Source: Diphasiastrum complanatum (taxonomy: Eukaryota > Streptophyta > Lycopodiopsida > Lycopodiales > Lycopodiaceae). From it: 64,000 nucleotides of DNA. Positions 32,412 to 47,400 of the stretch are shown here, in pieces (within the stretch, counting starts at the first letter, position 1; every line of letters starts with the position of its first letter). The DNA is taken from positions 44,330,180 through 44,394,179 of the forward strand of contig CM055101.1 of assembly GCA_029204225.1 (NCBI GenBank), given 5' to 3'. Made by a program: the position numbers and the translations under genes. The notes below the pieces were generated by a model that ran no database searches, was not told where the DNA came from, and was given only the letters and a program-made list of their open reading frames with translations.

Positions 32412-35400
32412 GTATCCCATCAAGAACGTTGAAGTAGGGTATGCTGCTATGTCAGAGTCTTAATTTCTATACGATATTCTAAATGTTATGCTTGTGTCTT
32501 CATATCATCTAAGCTGGAAAGATATCATATGTGAATAGGTTTGACTCTCTTGGATGTTATTAAACTTTTACAATTTATAATCGTCATTCTAATAATAGGT
32601 TCATTTGTGCTGAAAAAAATAATGTCATTGCCAAACTAATATCTGCAAATCTAATCCAGATAGCGAGATACAGGCCAAATTCTATGAAAGTTCATGATGC
32701 CCTCAGAGATGAAGGATCAAATGGATTTAATTCAGGTCCAAACATAAGTAACTCATGTAACTCTGCTATCATCTAGAAACACAAGTGTCCAACCGTGTCT
32801 TGAAATACTTGTGCACCCAAAAAGCATTATTTCAGTTAAGTAAAAGTATATTTTCTTTTGAAAGAAAATGGATTGTGTTGAAGGGGTTTAAGAGGGCAAC
32901 AAAAAAAAAGATTCTCATAAGCAGCAGCAAGCTGTCAACTTCAGGACTTAACGTTAGAAGATTTATTGTAGGTTAAATTTTTTATTGGTCCCTAAACCTC
33001 AGTCTAAAACTCTGCATTTAATCATATATGCTTAAGCTCCCATACTTAGAAGTTCTGTTTGCAATGTCGGGCTTGAAACTCCCTCTTGCTGTTGCGAGTT
33101 GTCAACATTGCATTTTGTGGTCACATTTATTTCTCTGAAGAGGTTTTATATCAAAGATTCAGATATATGAAGGTAAAGCTTGAAATGAAACTGTAAATTA
33201 CTCTGAGAGCTCACCCATATGCTATTATTAACACCGAGGGTGCACCTCAAGAATGAAAAACTACTAAACCTGGCAGTTGACACATTTTGAAAGAAAGGAT
33301 CTGTATTTTTGCTGCAATCCCATTTATTTACATTATGTGAGCTCCTGATCTTCACATTGTGAATATGAACACTTGTCAAAGAGCTTAGTTATTCTTTGCT
33401 CTGTGGCGATTAAAGCTGTTCAGAATATACACAATTCAGCTAGAATAGGCCTTTACTTACTATAGGATTTTTGGGCACCTTCAAGATGATCTTCACTGTC
33501 AAAGATTCCTCAGTGATAGTATCATGCATGGATTTCCTCAACCGACCTGGTATTTGGAGCTTTTTGTGATGAACTTCCGGAGTATTTATTATAACTCTTG
33601 CATTCCTGCAGGCATTTCCCATAAACTCTATGATAAGTTTTTTGATGAAACTAGCTGGTACAATCTCTTTTTTCAAAGTGATTTCTGCATGACATGTTGT
33701 CATGCTCAAGCAAAACAGCTGAAAGTTAATAAAGAATACCAAATTTTAGTCCTATGAGAAATAATTTGTCTGGAGTTTTGTCTCCCTTCAAGCCTTGCAC
33801 ATCTTGCAGCCACTATGATGCCATATCTGCGTGTCATTTTTTTATTCTCTATTTTGCATAGGAGTTGTCTCGCTCACTTTCCAGCTACTGCTTTTTATGC
33901 ATTGGGCTTGCAGTCAGCTTCTTTGATTTTGTAAATCTATGTTTTTCCTTTTACATATTGATCCTGTCATGACTGATGTTCTATCACACTTTCAATGTGA
34001 AAGAGTATAATCTGAACCTTAGGTGTTGTTCTTGTCTTTGAGCACGCAAATTGTTTGCAATGAAGATATTTCTATTCTGGCTCTGTTCCCGACATTGAAA
34101 GCTGGAAAGCCTGATTGATACACTTTGTGGGATGGTGAATCCAGCAAATCCACTTCAATGACTAGCCTTTATGCCCATGTTTAAGATATCTGCCTTTCAA
34201 TTTTTTTTGTTTCTGCAAGCTTGGAACTAAAGTTTTGCAGCTCTCATGAGGCAAAAGAAATTACATCCCATATGCAATAAAACATCCCTAACTGGTCTTT
34301 ATTATAAGGAATCACATTCTTTATATTAGTGAAGTCACTGTTAAGATTCAGAGTCTGCTGCATAATGCATGTAAAGATAATGAAGGCACACATACATGTG
34401 CAGGTTTTGGATGCCGCTACCATCCCCCCAGGAAATCCCCACCAAGTCTAAGCACACCTTGCCGGCAGTAAGTCGTAATGTCCTTCACTCAAACATCTTC
34501 TTTTCATACTTGTGATCTTCTATGTGACAAATAAGCATAGATGATGTCAAATCACTACACTATATGACCTTTAGGAAAAGGATTGACATTGTGCCTATCC
34601 AGACTTTCTTAAGAAGTTCACTTTAGCTTTATTACCAGAATATGCTGTGAGCATGATAATGACAATGTTATATTAGTTTGGTCACCACAAAACTATGCTA
34701 GATTAGGAATTGCCAAACCTAAGCATGCGGAACATCGCATATGCCAAAAGTGTCTATTTTGTTAAGGTTAAATGAACAGATCTAATTTGATCACTAACAT
34801 TTGGGAGGGCCTAATAGTTGTTAATAAAATAATCACATTTAGCTACACATTTCATATATTTATTGATCTATACTTATCAAGGAAGGTTGTAAGTTGTGAA
34901 ATATTTTAGTATTAGTCTTTGTACATCAAGACTTCAAGTAACTATCATGTATTATTTATTGATTACGTGTACATTGTCTTTTAGGAAGACATGTTAAACT
35001 CCATATTGTTCCTTACATGTGCATGCTTATTTCTCCATTTGGTAATTATTTCTTGATGGAACATAATATGTTGTTTTAAAGCAAAATTCTATCCTCATTG
35101 AGTCGATGTTCCCCTCTAACTGATAGAAACTCTATGTAATTGGTCTTATGATAGATTTATGGGAGTTTAATGTGAATATACCTTTACATTGTGAAGTGCA
35201 TTGCACTAAGTACTCTTTGTCGTGTGCCAAACCTCTCAATCAAAGCCATGCAAACAAAGAAATAGAGGCAACCATCATCTACGTGTTGAAAAGAACCAAA
35301 GATAGCAAATAACCATAAGTTGCCACAAAGCTCACATCAAAATGAAGGGCAAAAAGGTTAAGATTCCATTATAGAGGGTGTGTAGTACATGGATTCATGT

Positions 35401-38400
35401 GATGCGGCACATGAGACCTAACAAGATCAAATCCCAAGGCTCACATTCACAAAGAGAAAGAGGAGATAGACCTCCAAGTTCACTCAAATGCAAAGTCTAT
35501 TGCCTATTTATAGGCAAGGCCCATGTCTTAACTAAACCTAAGTATGTTTAAGTCAAGTTAGCCCTCGTTAGTCTAGTTAAAGCCCTTCTTTGGCTTGTCA
35601 TCCTTATTAAAGACACTTTGAGGGTTCTAAAGAGAGAACCGCCTTCATTCTTATAGCTAATAACTCCTTTTGAGCCCAACAAAACATACAATGCATATTA
35701 TAATTCTCTTATGAGCACCTATGTATAAAAAATACATGACACCCCCCTTAGTTAAACATTTTTGTCCTAAAAAGTCAAGACGCTTGCTTGATGAGCTTGA
35801 ATGCTTCTGTTCTACATTTTAAGTAGTCATGGTTGAGGATGTCATGTCCAACAACTTGTCGTATTGTTGTAGATCCAAAGTTTTTGAAATTGAAACCATT
35901 TGATAGCTTTTAATTTGCAAGTTATTATCCCATTAAGACTAAAATGATGGCCGAAGAAGAGGTTGATGAAATACCATATTGCTTTTTGGTAACCAAATCT
36001 GCATGAAATAGGCAAGAAGTATCACCACAATATTCTCTTTTGTCTATTTCTTCAACATTATGCCATCTTGGATGATTTATCCAATTACTTTGGACTCATG
36101 TTTTTGCATTGCATCTGATTCTTCTGCTACGTTAAGCAATCCATGTTGTTTGACCATCTTGCAATATTGTAATTGATCCATCGACATTTGTGGTTGTGAG
36201 TTGTCGTATATATGAGGATGCTTGATGTTGACTAACCAATATTTGACGTGCAATATGGATGGGTGTTGGAACATTTTTCGGGATGAAGTAGATTTCTTAA
36301 AATTCAGTCATTATTTTATCCATGGTTGCCCATAAGAAGTTGACTTTGTTTGAAATCGAAAATTGAGTTTCTTTTCAAGATAGAGCATTTGTATTTGCCC
36401 ATAAATGTGCTTGAAACGTCAATGCCAAGTGATGAAGACACACTCCAAAGTTGAATCATAGAATTGATATCTTCATTTGATATACACCTTAACAATAAGG
36501 AATCATTGTAGGTATATCTCAACAACAAATCTATCACATTTAAGCAATGTGAACCTTTCCAAAAGAATTTATCAAATTTGGTGCACTGAGTATGAACAAA
36601 TTTCCTTGAAATTGTAGTTGAACAATAGCTTCCATCTATTGTTCAGAACATTCATAGCATTTAAGATGTCCATAATAGGTACATACATATGGAGGAAATT
36701 AATGATTGCTTGACAAATTCAAAGACCCCATGCAAATATTTTTGTTAGTGACAATCTACATAAGATCTTTATTAATGGATTTTGACAATGGATTTGATTG
36801 ATCTCCCATAAATCTATATCGTTGTCTCAATTGAATTCCATGTAAAAGAATTGTAGATTCAATTGCCTTCTAGTTGTAGCATTTGATATCTGTATAGGTC
36901 TTGCTGATGAAACTACGATACATCCACATTTTTAACACCATTAAATATCAAAAGTTCTTTCAAAAAGATTAAATTTTTTGCAAGTGTGATATGATGGTGT
37001 TTATTGTCTAATGTCATAGCTTTTAGCATTGCTATGATAATCCCCATTGTATTGTCACCATATATATTGCATTGATATAGAGATATTGATTATATAAAAG
37101 TTGCAACATTGGTAAACCATTTGAGCAGAAATCTATATTGTGAACGATCAGCTTCAATGTTAAATTGCTAGAGTATAAATCTACCATTAAATGGAAGAGT
37201 TTGCTGATTATGGTTTTGCACCAAACAAATGCTATTTGATTGGATACTTTCTTCTGTAAGATCATAATTTGGATCATCTTCATTCTCGATTTGAGTTTGA
37301 TCCACAAAGAGTTCATTATAAAACAAATGTATGGGCATTTCTTCTCCCACTTGTGGTTCATACTAGTCAATATGATATTTGTCATCAAATAGGATATTAA
37401 AATCAATTTTGGGAACTAAAGGATTCGAAGGTTATATGGGACCTGTGGCTCATGGAATTTGATGAATTGTTAAAATGCTCTTTTCCACCTTTTGGCTGGA
37501 ACTTATTTGTGAGTCTTATCAAGTCATTGGATACCATAAATGTGTTGAAGTTGTAGATTACAACACAATGAGTAGTTAACTTTGCTTTTTACAGTGTTGA
37601 AATCTGGGTTCAAATAAAAATGTTATGAAAGAAAGAAAAAAATGAAATATTAAGGTATTCAATAGTATTCCAATTTTATATTTATTTTATTAATTATTGA
37701 TTTTTTTTGAGTTACGAATAATTGCAATGGATTGATCGTGGTGAACTAATGACATGCTGAAAGAAAGGAGGCAAATTCAATGGGGGCGGAAGGAGTGTGA
37801 AGAGTAAGAAGGCGAGTGTTTTAAAGGAGAGAGTGGGTAGGCCACAGAGCAAAAGGCAGAGCGTTCGTTTGGGAGAGCAAGGCGAGAGTACGTATAAAGA
37901 CCCACCATGAACCTTAACTAGGAAATTGAATACAAAAGGACAATAAAGAATGGACGGTGGAAGAAACCAACCCAATCAAACCTAAATTGATTGGATTTAG
38001 CCCCCAAGCTATGGACATCTAGCAATATCTCAATATTTCAATCACATCTAGCTATTAAGCTCATAATTCAAGGCCGCCAAGTGACAGGGGTGTGGACATA
38101 ATTATACACACCCAAGCTCCTCCAAATCTAGGAGTGAACTAGGACCCTCATTGTGACACATTTGCAACCTAAGTGTTACGTCCATGTCCAGTTTAGAGAA
38201 TTCAAAGTAATCCTTAACGTGGATATTTGACACTCTGGTGTAAAAGTTTACTAGTTACACCTCGTCATTCCGGTGTAGGCCAGAAATGTAATTAATAACC
38301 TTGTGAGGGCCCAGGCACTCCAATTAGGACATGTGGAGTAGTGCATGGTGATTGACGCCTTTTTATGCATGTTGAGGAGATAAAAAAAAACTGGGTGAGA

Positions 38401-41400
38401 ATCAGGGTCTTGAAATAAATATTCCTAGGCTCCAAAGATCTATATATACCTTAGGAACTTGCCCTCCTCCACTTCTAGATTTCGGTTTCCAGTTGCTAGA
38501 AACCTCTCCTCTCTTGTATTCAGTCACTGTGGCTCAGGAGTGAAGCTGATTGGGGGTGTCTTTCAGTTTCCACAACACTCCCTTTGGCGCATGCAATGGG
38601 ATCTTAAGGATATGCACTTGGCGATCTCTATAGACATTTATTTTTGCTTTCTTGCAACTTTTTGAAGCTTTTTGGTAGTACCTCCTTGTACTAAATGTTA
38701 ATTATTTTTAGGATTGTACTTGATATTTTTTAGTCATTATGACAGGTTCTAATGATTACATGCTAGTTATATGGTCAATATAGGATCGAGACTATATTTT
38801 GGTCAAAATTTGATGATTTTGTCTAAAATCGAATAGTAAGGATTGATAGTGAGCAATCAAAACTTTTAATTCTTGTCTGTGGTTAAATTACAGTAGTTAG
38901 GGTCTGATTGCACTTGTATGTGGTTGTAATCCATCAGAACATGCCGAAAAAGTAAAAAATTGGTCAGAAAACATGGTTTTTTAAAACTTTTTTTGGAGTT
39001 TGAGTCAATAGCTTTGCATGGATGTTCTCAGACGTGCAATGAAGCTGTCCAGTGGTTGTGAACAGGTTTAGTAGGCTAATATTACTGTAAAGGGTCCCAA
39101 AACCTCAAAAATTAGTGTGCTTTTATGATTTTCGGGCATGAATAACTCTTTCTATAGTACTTGAAGCTTATGGACCTGTATTCAATCTGAAAGATAGGTG
39201 GAATTACCTCTGATTCAAGCTCTCATACATTTGTTTTGGTGCTTGGAGGCTTAGGGAACAATTCACTGAAAAGTCTTTTCTCGATTTTATAATGTTCTTT
39301 TGGAGATTTATAGAGAATTATGCAAAAGTTGTAGTGCCTTCTTAACAATTTAACAAAAGGAAGAGTTAACAAGAGAAAGAAGAGAGGTCAACTTAGTCCT
39401 TCTATTGAATGGAATGAAGAATTGAACCAATGTTTTGAGAAGCTCAAAATCATGATTGTTTCAACTCCAATCTTACAGCTCGCAAATTACCTTGTGTCTT
39501 TAAAACCGACACAAGCAATTCGACGATTGGAGCAGTTCTTTTACAAAATTATAGATTGAGAGCAAGAAAATCACTGGACCTCAGTTGCGTTATACGACTT
39601 AGGAGAAAGAGTTATTTGTTGTGATTCATGCACTTAATTTTAGGACTGTGTACCAAAAAGCATTATAAGTTATCGACCAGATATTGTGGATTGTGAAGAA
39701 AATCAACTAGTTTTGTCAATTGTTATTTGGCATATTGAGGCCAATTGTACATAACAAATTAGAGATAGTTAAAAATAGTATCCTTACTATTTTTAGCAAG
39801 TATATAGGTGGATTAGGTCAAATTTGGACCTACTCTAATTGGTTAGAAGAGATACATTGAATCTAGTTAAGTTAGTCTAGGTTTTTGGCAAGTACCTAGA
39901 AACTTTTATAAGTTGATAAGCTTAGGCAAGATGATCTAAATGGTCAATAGGCTGTTATAAATAGGCATACAAGCGTGGGAGAATTTCATCTCTCTCATTT
40001 TTCTCTCATTCAATTTTATGGAAGATAGTTAGGGAAGCTGCACCTATGGCTTTCCCTTGTTCCTTGAAATGGCCACCATTCAAGTAGTCCTTCCATCAAA
40101 TGAGATACTTGTTAACAATACAATCACATAATTGCTAAATTCACAAATCAAGTATACTTTTGAGCTCAAAAGTAACCCCACTAGATGACCTCATCCAATA
40201 GGTCCAATTGATCTCCAGAATTCAGATGCTCCTTTTCATATAAACTTACATGAAAAATGGGATGTATGAATTCCTCCCGAGAGTTCTAATTGGTAAGCCA
40301 AAGATCCAATCATTTGTAATGCTCGTTGGTTTGAGAATCTTTCAGAATTCTCAAATACACCCAATGTCTATTATGTGTAGACTATCTCTAATCAAAGAAA
40401 CAAAGAATTACTCACATTTCCAAGAATCATCATCTTCATATATCATCCTCAGCTAATGATGAAGTGTTGATTTGTGATTTGTCAATCACAACGATTAGAA
40501 TTTTAACCATGATTCGTCAGTCATAGCTCATGGAATTCTAATCCATACTTGATAACGGGAGGATGAACAAGAGCTTGTTCAAAATCGTGAACATTACTAT
40601 GCTCAAAAACATATGAGTCACTCTAAGTCACTCAGACCTAGACTCTTATCAAGAAATATAATATACCATTCTTATTTCACTTGTTAGCCATGGCACAATG
40701 CATCAAATTAAGTAACCTTTGAATTTACATCTAGACTACATCTAGAGAACGTCACTCTTAAGTTTTAATCTAGATTAACTTAAGATTTTCCAAAACTTCA
40801 TTATGTGAAATTTTGACTTTTGGACCATGCTAAATATCCAACTCCATCTGAGTTCTTTGGATAATTTTCTAGGAGTCCAACTTATTTCCAATCGAGAAAT
40901 AATTCAAAATGACTCACTCTGGTTGTGACTTAAAACCAGTACATATAACCAACACTATTAGTGAATAATTTTGCGTATATATATAACAACACACTTAATC
41001 TGATTTTGAATCCTTCTTAAGTTAATAAGTCATTCTTTTTCAGAGATATTAATTTGTGAGTGATTGTCTCCAGACAATTCTCATCAATATGCATACGGTT
41101 TTCCGACTGGTTTATTCAAGCTACTAAACCCAATCAAAGGAACATGAAGTAGATCCGTAGGGTTAAAGGGTTGCACAAAAAATACGATCCTACTCACGAC
41201 CTAGCATATCTCCACAAATCTCAAGTGATCTATACTTATAACATACTTAGTTGAAAATCCTGCAACTCAGTTACCTCTAAGAAAGTATTATTTTTTAAAG
41301 AGTGCTATTTCTCAAAATACCAAACCAAAATCTCCATTGGAAATTATTTCTAAAAAATATAACGTTAACAGAGAATTTCTCTCTTTGCATAAACTTTTCA

Positions 41401-44400
41401 CGGATTCTAGTTCCTCACTAAGATCAAACTGATTAACCTAACCAACAAGGAATATGAGACTAGATTAAGCATAACCCTTTTTGTAATAGAACTTTCCAAT
41501 TTTGATGGAAATCAGCTAGATTCGAGATTAGTAAGTTCCAATCATACAAGAATAAATTGGCTCTAGTTATGATCAAAATCTCAGGTGTTGAATCAATGAA
41601 GCATAAAAGACAGCAATAGACTAAAGCCCTACAAGCAATAGACAAGACAATAGGTTCTCCCACGAAGAGCCCAAGCAATACCAATCAATAATCTGAAAAA
41701 TGAGTGTACAAATGCCCCTATAAATACCCTACCAATGAACCCTAAAATAGGAATTCAAAAGTAAAGAGAGACAAAATGTGGAGGGAAAATAGTGCGCCCT
41801 CCTACGGGCCCGCACTCCACATATAACCATATAATAAGGGCCCAAGGCCAGTCAATGTCATAAAAAAGGACCCAGTGCGGGTCATAAGCATATAAAAAGG
41901 CTCTGGGGCCTATACATGGCTAATATAAAATGCGTAACCAGAAATATACATAACCAACAGTAAATGTAAAGAGGCCTGCGGAATATATGCAAAGTAGCCC
42001 AGTAGGCCTGTATCCTGTAGTCCGTAACTCTCCCTGGCTAGAAAGAACATTGCCCCCAATGTAGGCAAAATAAGATGAGAACGAGTGCCAGAGAAAAATA
42101 CTGCATCAAGATATCCCATCTGAGAAAGGAACATCAAGAGAAGCCGGAGCATCCCGAGAAGCAATGGTAGCTGCAAGTGAGCGAGCCTGATCAGCTAGGA
42201 TAGGGGTATGATAAAAAACATCAATGGGCTCCCAAGTAGCCTGCTCAATAGGACGACCATCCCACTGGACCAAAAACTGAACCTGCTGATGGCGACGACT
42301 ATGCAATAAGCGCACCTGTAAAATAGCAGCTGGCAGGAATGGAAAAAGCTCTGGATCTGTAGGAAATGAGGAATCTTGAGGAGCATCATCCTCAATAGCA
42401 GCACGTAATAAACTGACATGAAAGATATCACAAGCCTGAGTAGCAGCAGGTAACTCAAGACGATATGTAACTGGACTGAGGCAAGAATCTGAAAAGGCCC
42501 ATAATAGCGTGGCGCAAGCTTCTCAGTAGAAGCAAGACCCTGTACAAAATGATGGCGAGCAAAGCGTAACCGGAGAAAAACAGTATCTCCCTCTGCAAAC
42601 TCAACATGGTGCCGATGACGATCAACAATGGTCCTGTACCGCTGCTAAATATGCTGTAAATGAGTAGCAGCTCTAGTAATAATCTCCCGAGCACTCGAAA
42701 GATAAGATGAAATAGTAACGGGTGCATCATCTGGAGGAGCAGGTATACCGGGTAGAACTGGTGAGTATCCATGAGCAAGCAGGAAAGGAGAAACACCTGT
42801 GTTGGAACTAACAGAACTATTATAACTATACTAGCCAAACATAAATGCTGATCCTAATCACGACCAGAAGGAGAAACATAATGTCGTAAATAATCCTCCA
42901 ATACCCGGTTAATAACCTCAGACTGACCATCCGCAGAAGAATGATAAGCAGTGCCCATAAGTATCCTAACATCCAAGATACGCATAAGCTCTGTCCAAAA
43001 ACCTGATGTAAACTTGGTATCCCGATCAGTAAGTATAGATCGTGGGAGACCATGTAAGCGGAAAATCTCATAAATAAAGATATGACCACACTGCTCTGCT
43101 GTAATAGTACGTCTGACTGGTATGAAATGAGCTTGTTTAGAAAACCTATCAACTACCACCAAACAAGAATCATGACCACGCTGAGTACGGGGAAGACCTA
43201 AAATGAAGTCCATAGATATATCAGTCCACTGGCGGGAAGGAATAGGCCAACTTTGAAGGAGACCGCTAGGTTTTTCACGGGAATATTTGTTACGAAGGCA
43301 AAAATCACAAGTATGAATAAGGTGGGAAAGCTCACGCTTCATGGAAGGCCAATAAAAATGTTCTTTCAAACGGAACAAGGACTTCTGAAAACCAAAATGG
43401 CCACCAACAGGAGAGGAATGGGCATCAAGAAGGAGCTGTGGACGTATGTCGAGAGTGTTGGGAATACATAACGAACCATAGTGAAACAAACGATGATTAA
43501 CAATGGAATAAACCTGGTGAGGGTGAGAGGAAGGACGAGAGGCAGACGACATAACATCACGAAAGTCTGGACATGTGGCATAAGCCTGAGGAAGATCATC
43601 ATACCAAGAGTGGGGAGACGTAACAAGACTGTAAGTAAGAGCAGGTAAACGAGACAAAGCATCAGCAGCAGCGTTACTTTTACCAGGCTTATAATGAATG
43701 TCATAATGAAAGGACTGTAAAAACTGAAGCCAACGGTACTGACGATCACTAAGATCCTTTTGTGTATACAAATAACGAAGTGACTGGTGATCAGTAAAAA
43801 CATCAAACGGAACACGATACAGATAATGACGCCACTTCTTTAAAGCAAAAATGATAGCAAGCAACTCTTTTTCATGAGTGGAATAGCGCTGCTCATACGA
43901 ACGAAGATGATAGGATTCATATGCAATAACACACTGACGCTGACGTAACAAAGCACCTAATCCTGTGAAACTAGCATCAGTCTCAACAGCAAAACGCTGG
44001 GAAAAATCTGGAAGACATAGAACAGGGGCAGTGGTAAGCTTAACCTTCAAAGTATCAAAAGCTGACTGACATGCGGGAGTCCAAGCAAACGAAGTTTCCT
44101 TTTTCAATAGAGCATGCAAAGGAGATGCAAGAGTGGCAAAATGAGCAACTGGTTTACGAAGATGGATAGCAAGACCAAGAAACATACGAACATCATGAAC
44201 ATCAGCAGGCACAGGCCATGAAAGAATAGAAAGGACCTTACGAGGGTCGAGACGAACAGTACCATTAGTAACAAAGAAGCCCAAAAATTCGATTTGTACA
44301 ACAGCAAAAGAACATTTAGAACGTTTAGCATACATATGATGAGTAACTAACAAAACAAAAACAGAACGAACATGCTGAACATGAAGTGAGAGAGTGGTGC

Positions 44401-47400
44401 TATAAATGAGGATATCGTCAAAATAAACAATGACACACTTTCCAAGCAGAGGACGAAAAATGTTATTCATGACATTCCGAAAAGTGGGCGGGCCATTGGT
44501 TACACCAAAAGGAAGGACACGAAACTCATACAGACCAAAGTGGGTACAGAAAGTTGTCTTGTGCTCATCAGGAGGATGCATACGAATCTGGTGATAACTG
44601 GAACGGAGGTCAAGTTTAGAAAAGATCTTGGCTTGGCCTAACTGGCCAAACAGGTCATCCATATGAGGGATAGGGTACTGATTACGGATAGTAAGCACGA
44701 TAATCAATACATAGATGTTTAGTACCATCCTTCTTATCAACAAGTAAAACAAGAGCACCAAAAGGACTGTGGCTAGGAACAATAATGCCTTGACGTAATA
44801 AATCAGACACCTGACGCTGGACTTCCTCGCGCTCAACAATAGACATACGAAACGGAGGACGAGAAGGAGGTGATGCAGAGGAAACAAGGTCTATATGGTG
44901 GTTGACATCTCGTAAAGTTGGTAACTGAGTCGGCTCTCTAAAAACTTGCTAAATTCACGCAACAGTTCAGAAATACCTGTGGCAAAGGTGGTGCATCCGC
45001 AATAGGCTGAATTGGCTGAACAGAAAGAATAGCCGCACAGTGGGCCTTCGGGAGGCTCCGTATGAATTGCTTCCCGGAAATAAGCTGATAGTCCTGCCGA
45101 GAATCAATATCGGAAAATATATGCTGAGTACCATCATGAGAGAATGTCAATGTCTGCTGCTGGAGGTCTACTGTAACCGCACCAAGGGATGTAAACCAAT
45201 CAACACCGAGGATAAGATCGTACTGTGTAAGTGGAATAATATGAAAATCTGCCTGACCAAGGAAGTCTCCAATCCGATATGAAAGCTGCTGATACATCTG
45301 CGTGCTAGAAAAAGAGTGTGCGCTGGCAACCTCAACATGCAGGGGATGAGTCATAGTGACTGGCATAGCACGAATGCGTGTAGTAATATGACTGCTGAGA
45401 AACGAGTGAGTGCTACCCGTGTCAACAAGGGCAATAAACTCACGACCAGTGATACGTACGCGAAGACGGATATGGCGTGGACCCGGCTTACAGGCCCAAG
45501 TAGCATAAGCAAGCTGAGCATGGCATACAGCTAGATCAGGGGGATCAGGAACAGGCTCAGTGGGTGTGGCAAACTGATCAACAGGTGGGTCATCATCAAG
45601 AATATGAAGGCATATGGCAGAATCAGGACTATCATCAGGTGTGTCAGCATCATGGAAATAGACGGCAGTAGCAGTGGCAGGCTGTCGGCAATCACGGGCG
45701 ATATGATCAGGACTCTTACAGTTGAAACATAAGCGCTTTTCACGGATCTCAGACATCTCAGGCTGTGAGTAGCGACGAACAAAAACAGGACGAGGAGAAA
45801 AAGGAGGACGTGGTGCAGAAGGAAGAGTGGACGAAGGTGAACTGACAAATGTGGGACTAGCAGAGGACGGAGAGGAAAAAATGGATGTGTGAAAGGACGC
45901 GAAGGACGAGAAACAGAGGAAGAGATGGGAGAGTACTTGTGCTGCAGTGCGGTAGCAAGGGAGATGGCGTGAGAAAGAAAGAAGAAACATCATACCTGAG
46001 TGCGCCTCGTAGACCAGCAACGTAGCGAGAGATGAGCTCCAATGTAGAAAGATCTGGGAATAGATAGGAAAGCTCTGTAAACCGTGTCGTATAAGCAGCC
46101 AAGTCACCAGTGTGAGATAAACTGCGAAAGATGTCGCGCTGTCGAATAAGCCACTGAGGATCAATCATCGCTAGGCGAAGTGCTGTCATAAACTTTGTCC
46201 AACTAGCAAGGCCAGGGTGTGAAGCCGTCTGGCGAAACAAGCGCCACCAAGTAGTAGCACGGCCCTCCAAATGTAAAGCAGCCAAATGTATCCGCTGAAT
46301 GTCAGTCTTAGGAAACATAAGGAAGTAGGTCTCAAGCTTAGAATACCAATTCTCGAGTTCATTCCCATCAGATGACCTAGAATACACAGTAAGCTGAACC
46401 TTATCCTTAAAGTCTCGTGGCAAAGGACCAGAAGATGAAGGAGTCTCGGGTGGTGGAAATGTACGCTGTGGGGGAACAGGTGGAGATAGTGGAGAAACAC
46501 TGGACTATAATGATAGTGTAGCAATCTGGGCAGAAAGAGCAGTGAACGTCTCTCGTAACTCCTGGCGTAAATTAGTGTGTACATCACTCATGGCTTCCCT
46601 AAGATGATCTCGGAATTCATGCCGTACTTCGTCAAGGTAAGTGGAAGACGGTATGTGAGGCTCAGAAGATGTAGGGGAAGTATCCATGGTCAAGGAATGC
46701 AAGAAGTGAAGAGAGTGTAAGAAAAGCTTAATATCGGAGGGAGCGGACTTTTGTCGTCACCCCAAATACGCTTTAGGTACACAAACGACACTAAGAGCAA
46801 GAAAGGAAATGACAAATGTCAAGAAAAGGTGTGGAAAGCAAGGAAAAACCAGCAAAGATACCTCTCGATAGAGCTCCAAGCGTGTGCGAAGAGCTGGCTG
46901 GAAAATGTGACCACAAGGAGAATGAAAGTGGGCGCTGGACAGCCTCCAATCTCTGCTGAAATTATGGCTGGAAATCTGTGGAAAACATGATGAAATAGGG
47001 CGATGGACAGCCTCCAATCAAAACTGAAATATGGCTGAAACTCTGCTGGAACAATGGCTGAAAAATGTGATGAAGTAGGGCGCTGGACAGCCTCCAATCA
47101 ATGCTGAAAAGATGGCTGGGAATCCTCTCCTTGAATCAAATGGAGGATTCAAAAAAAAAAAAAAAGGGAAAAGGATTTGGAACTCGTGCTCCGGAAATAA
47201 TCTGCCCAAAAATAAATAGATTTTTTTTTTCCGGCCGCCAAATTTAGCGGAAGTACTTCCGCTAACTATCTGCTTAAGCTCCACCAAGGAAAGTGCTCTG
47301 ATGGGAGTTGGTCCTCCAAACTGTGCTGAATGTTGCTGAAGCAAAGAGACGAAAGCCCTCAGCAAAGAGAGAAAAATCAACAAGGAAAATGGGCACCCAA

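Noticed and set aside
36066-37406. Possible host exons in frames at 36-37.4 kb
   Set aside because: No recognisable domain, no convincing splice pairing, AT-rich; the phases of the flanking exons already fit without them.
42195-44331. Leu-rich minus-strand frames that look like membrane proteins
   Set aside because: They are alternative frames of the chromovirus pol. The hydrophobicity comes from reading its codons out of frame.
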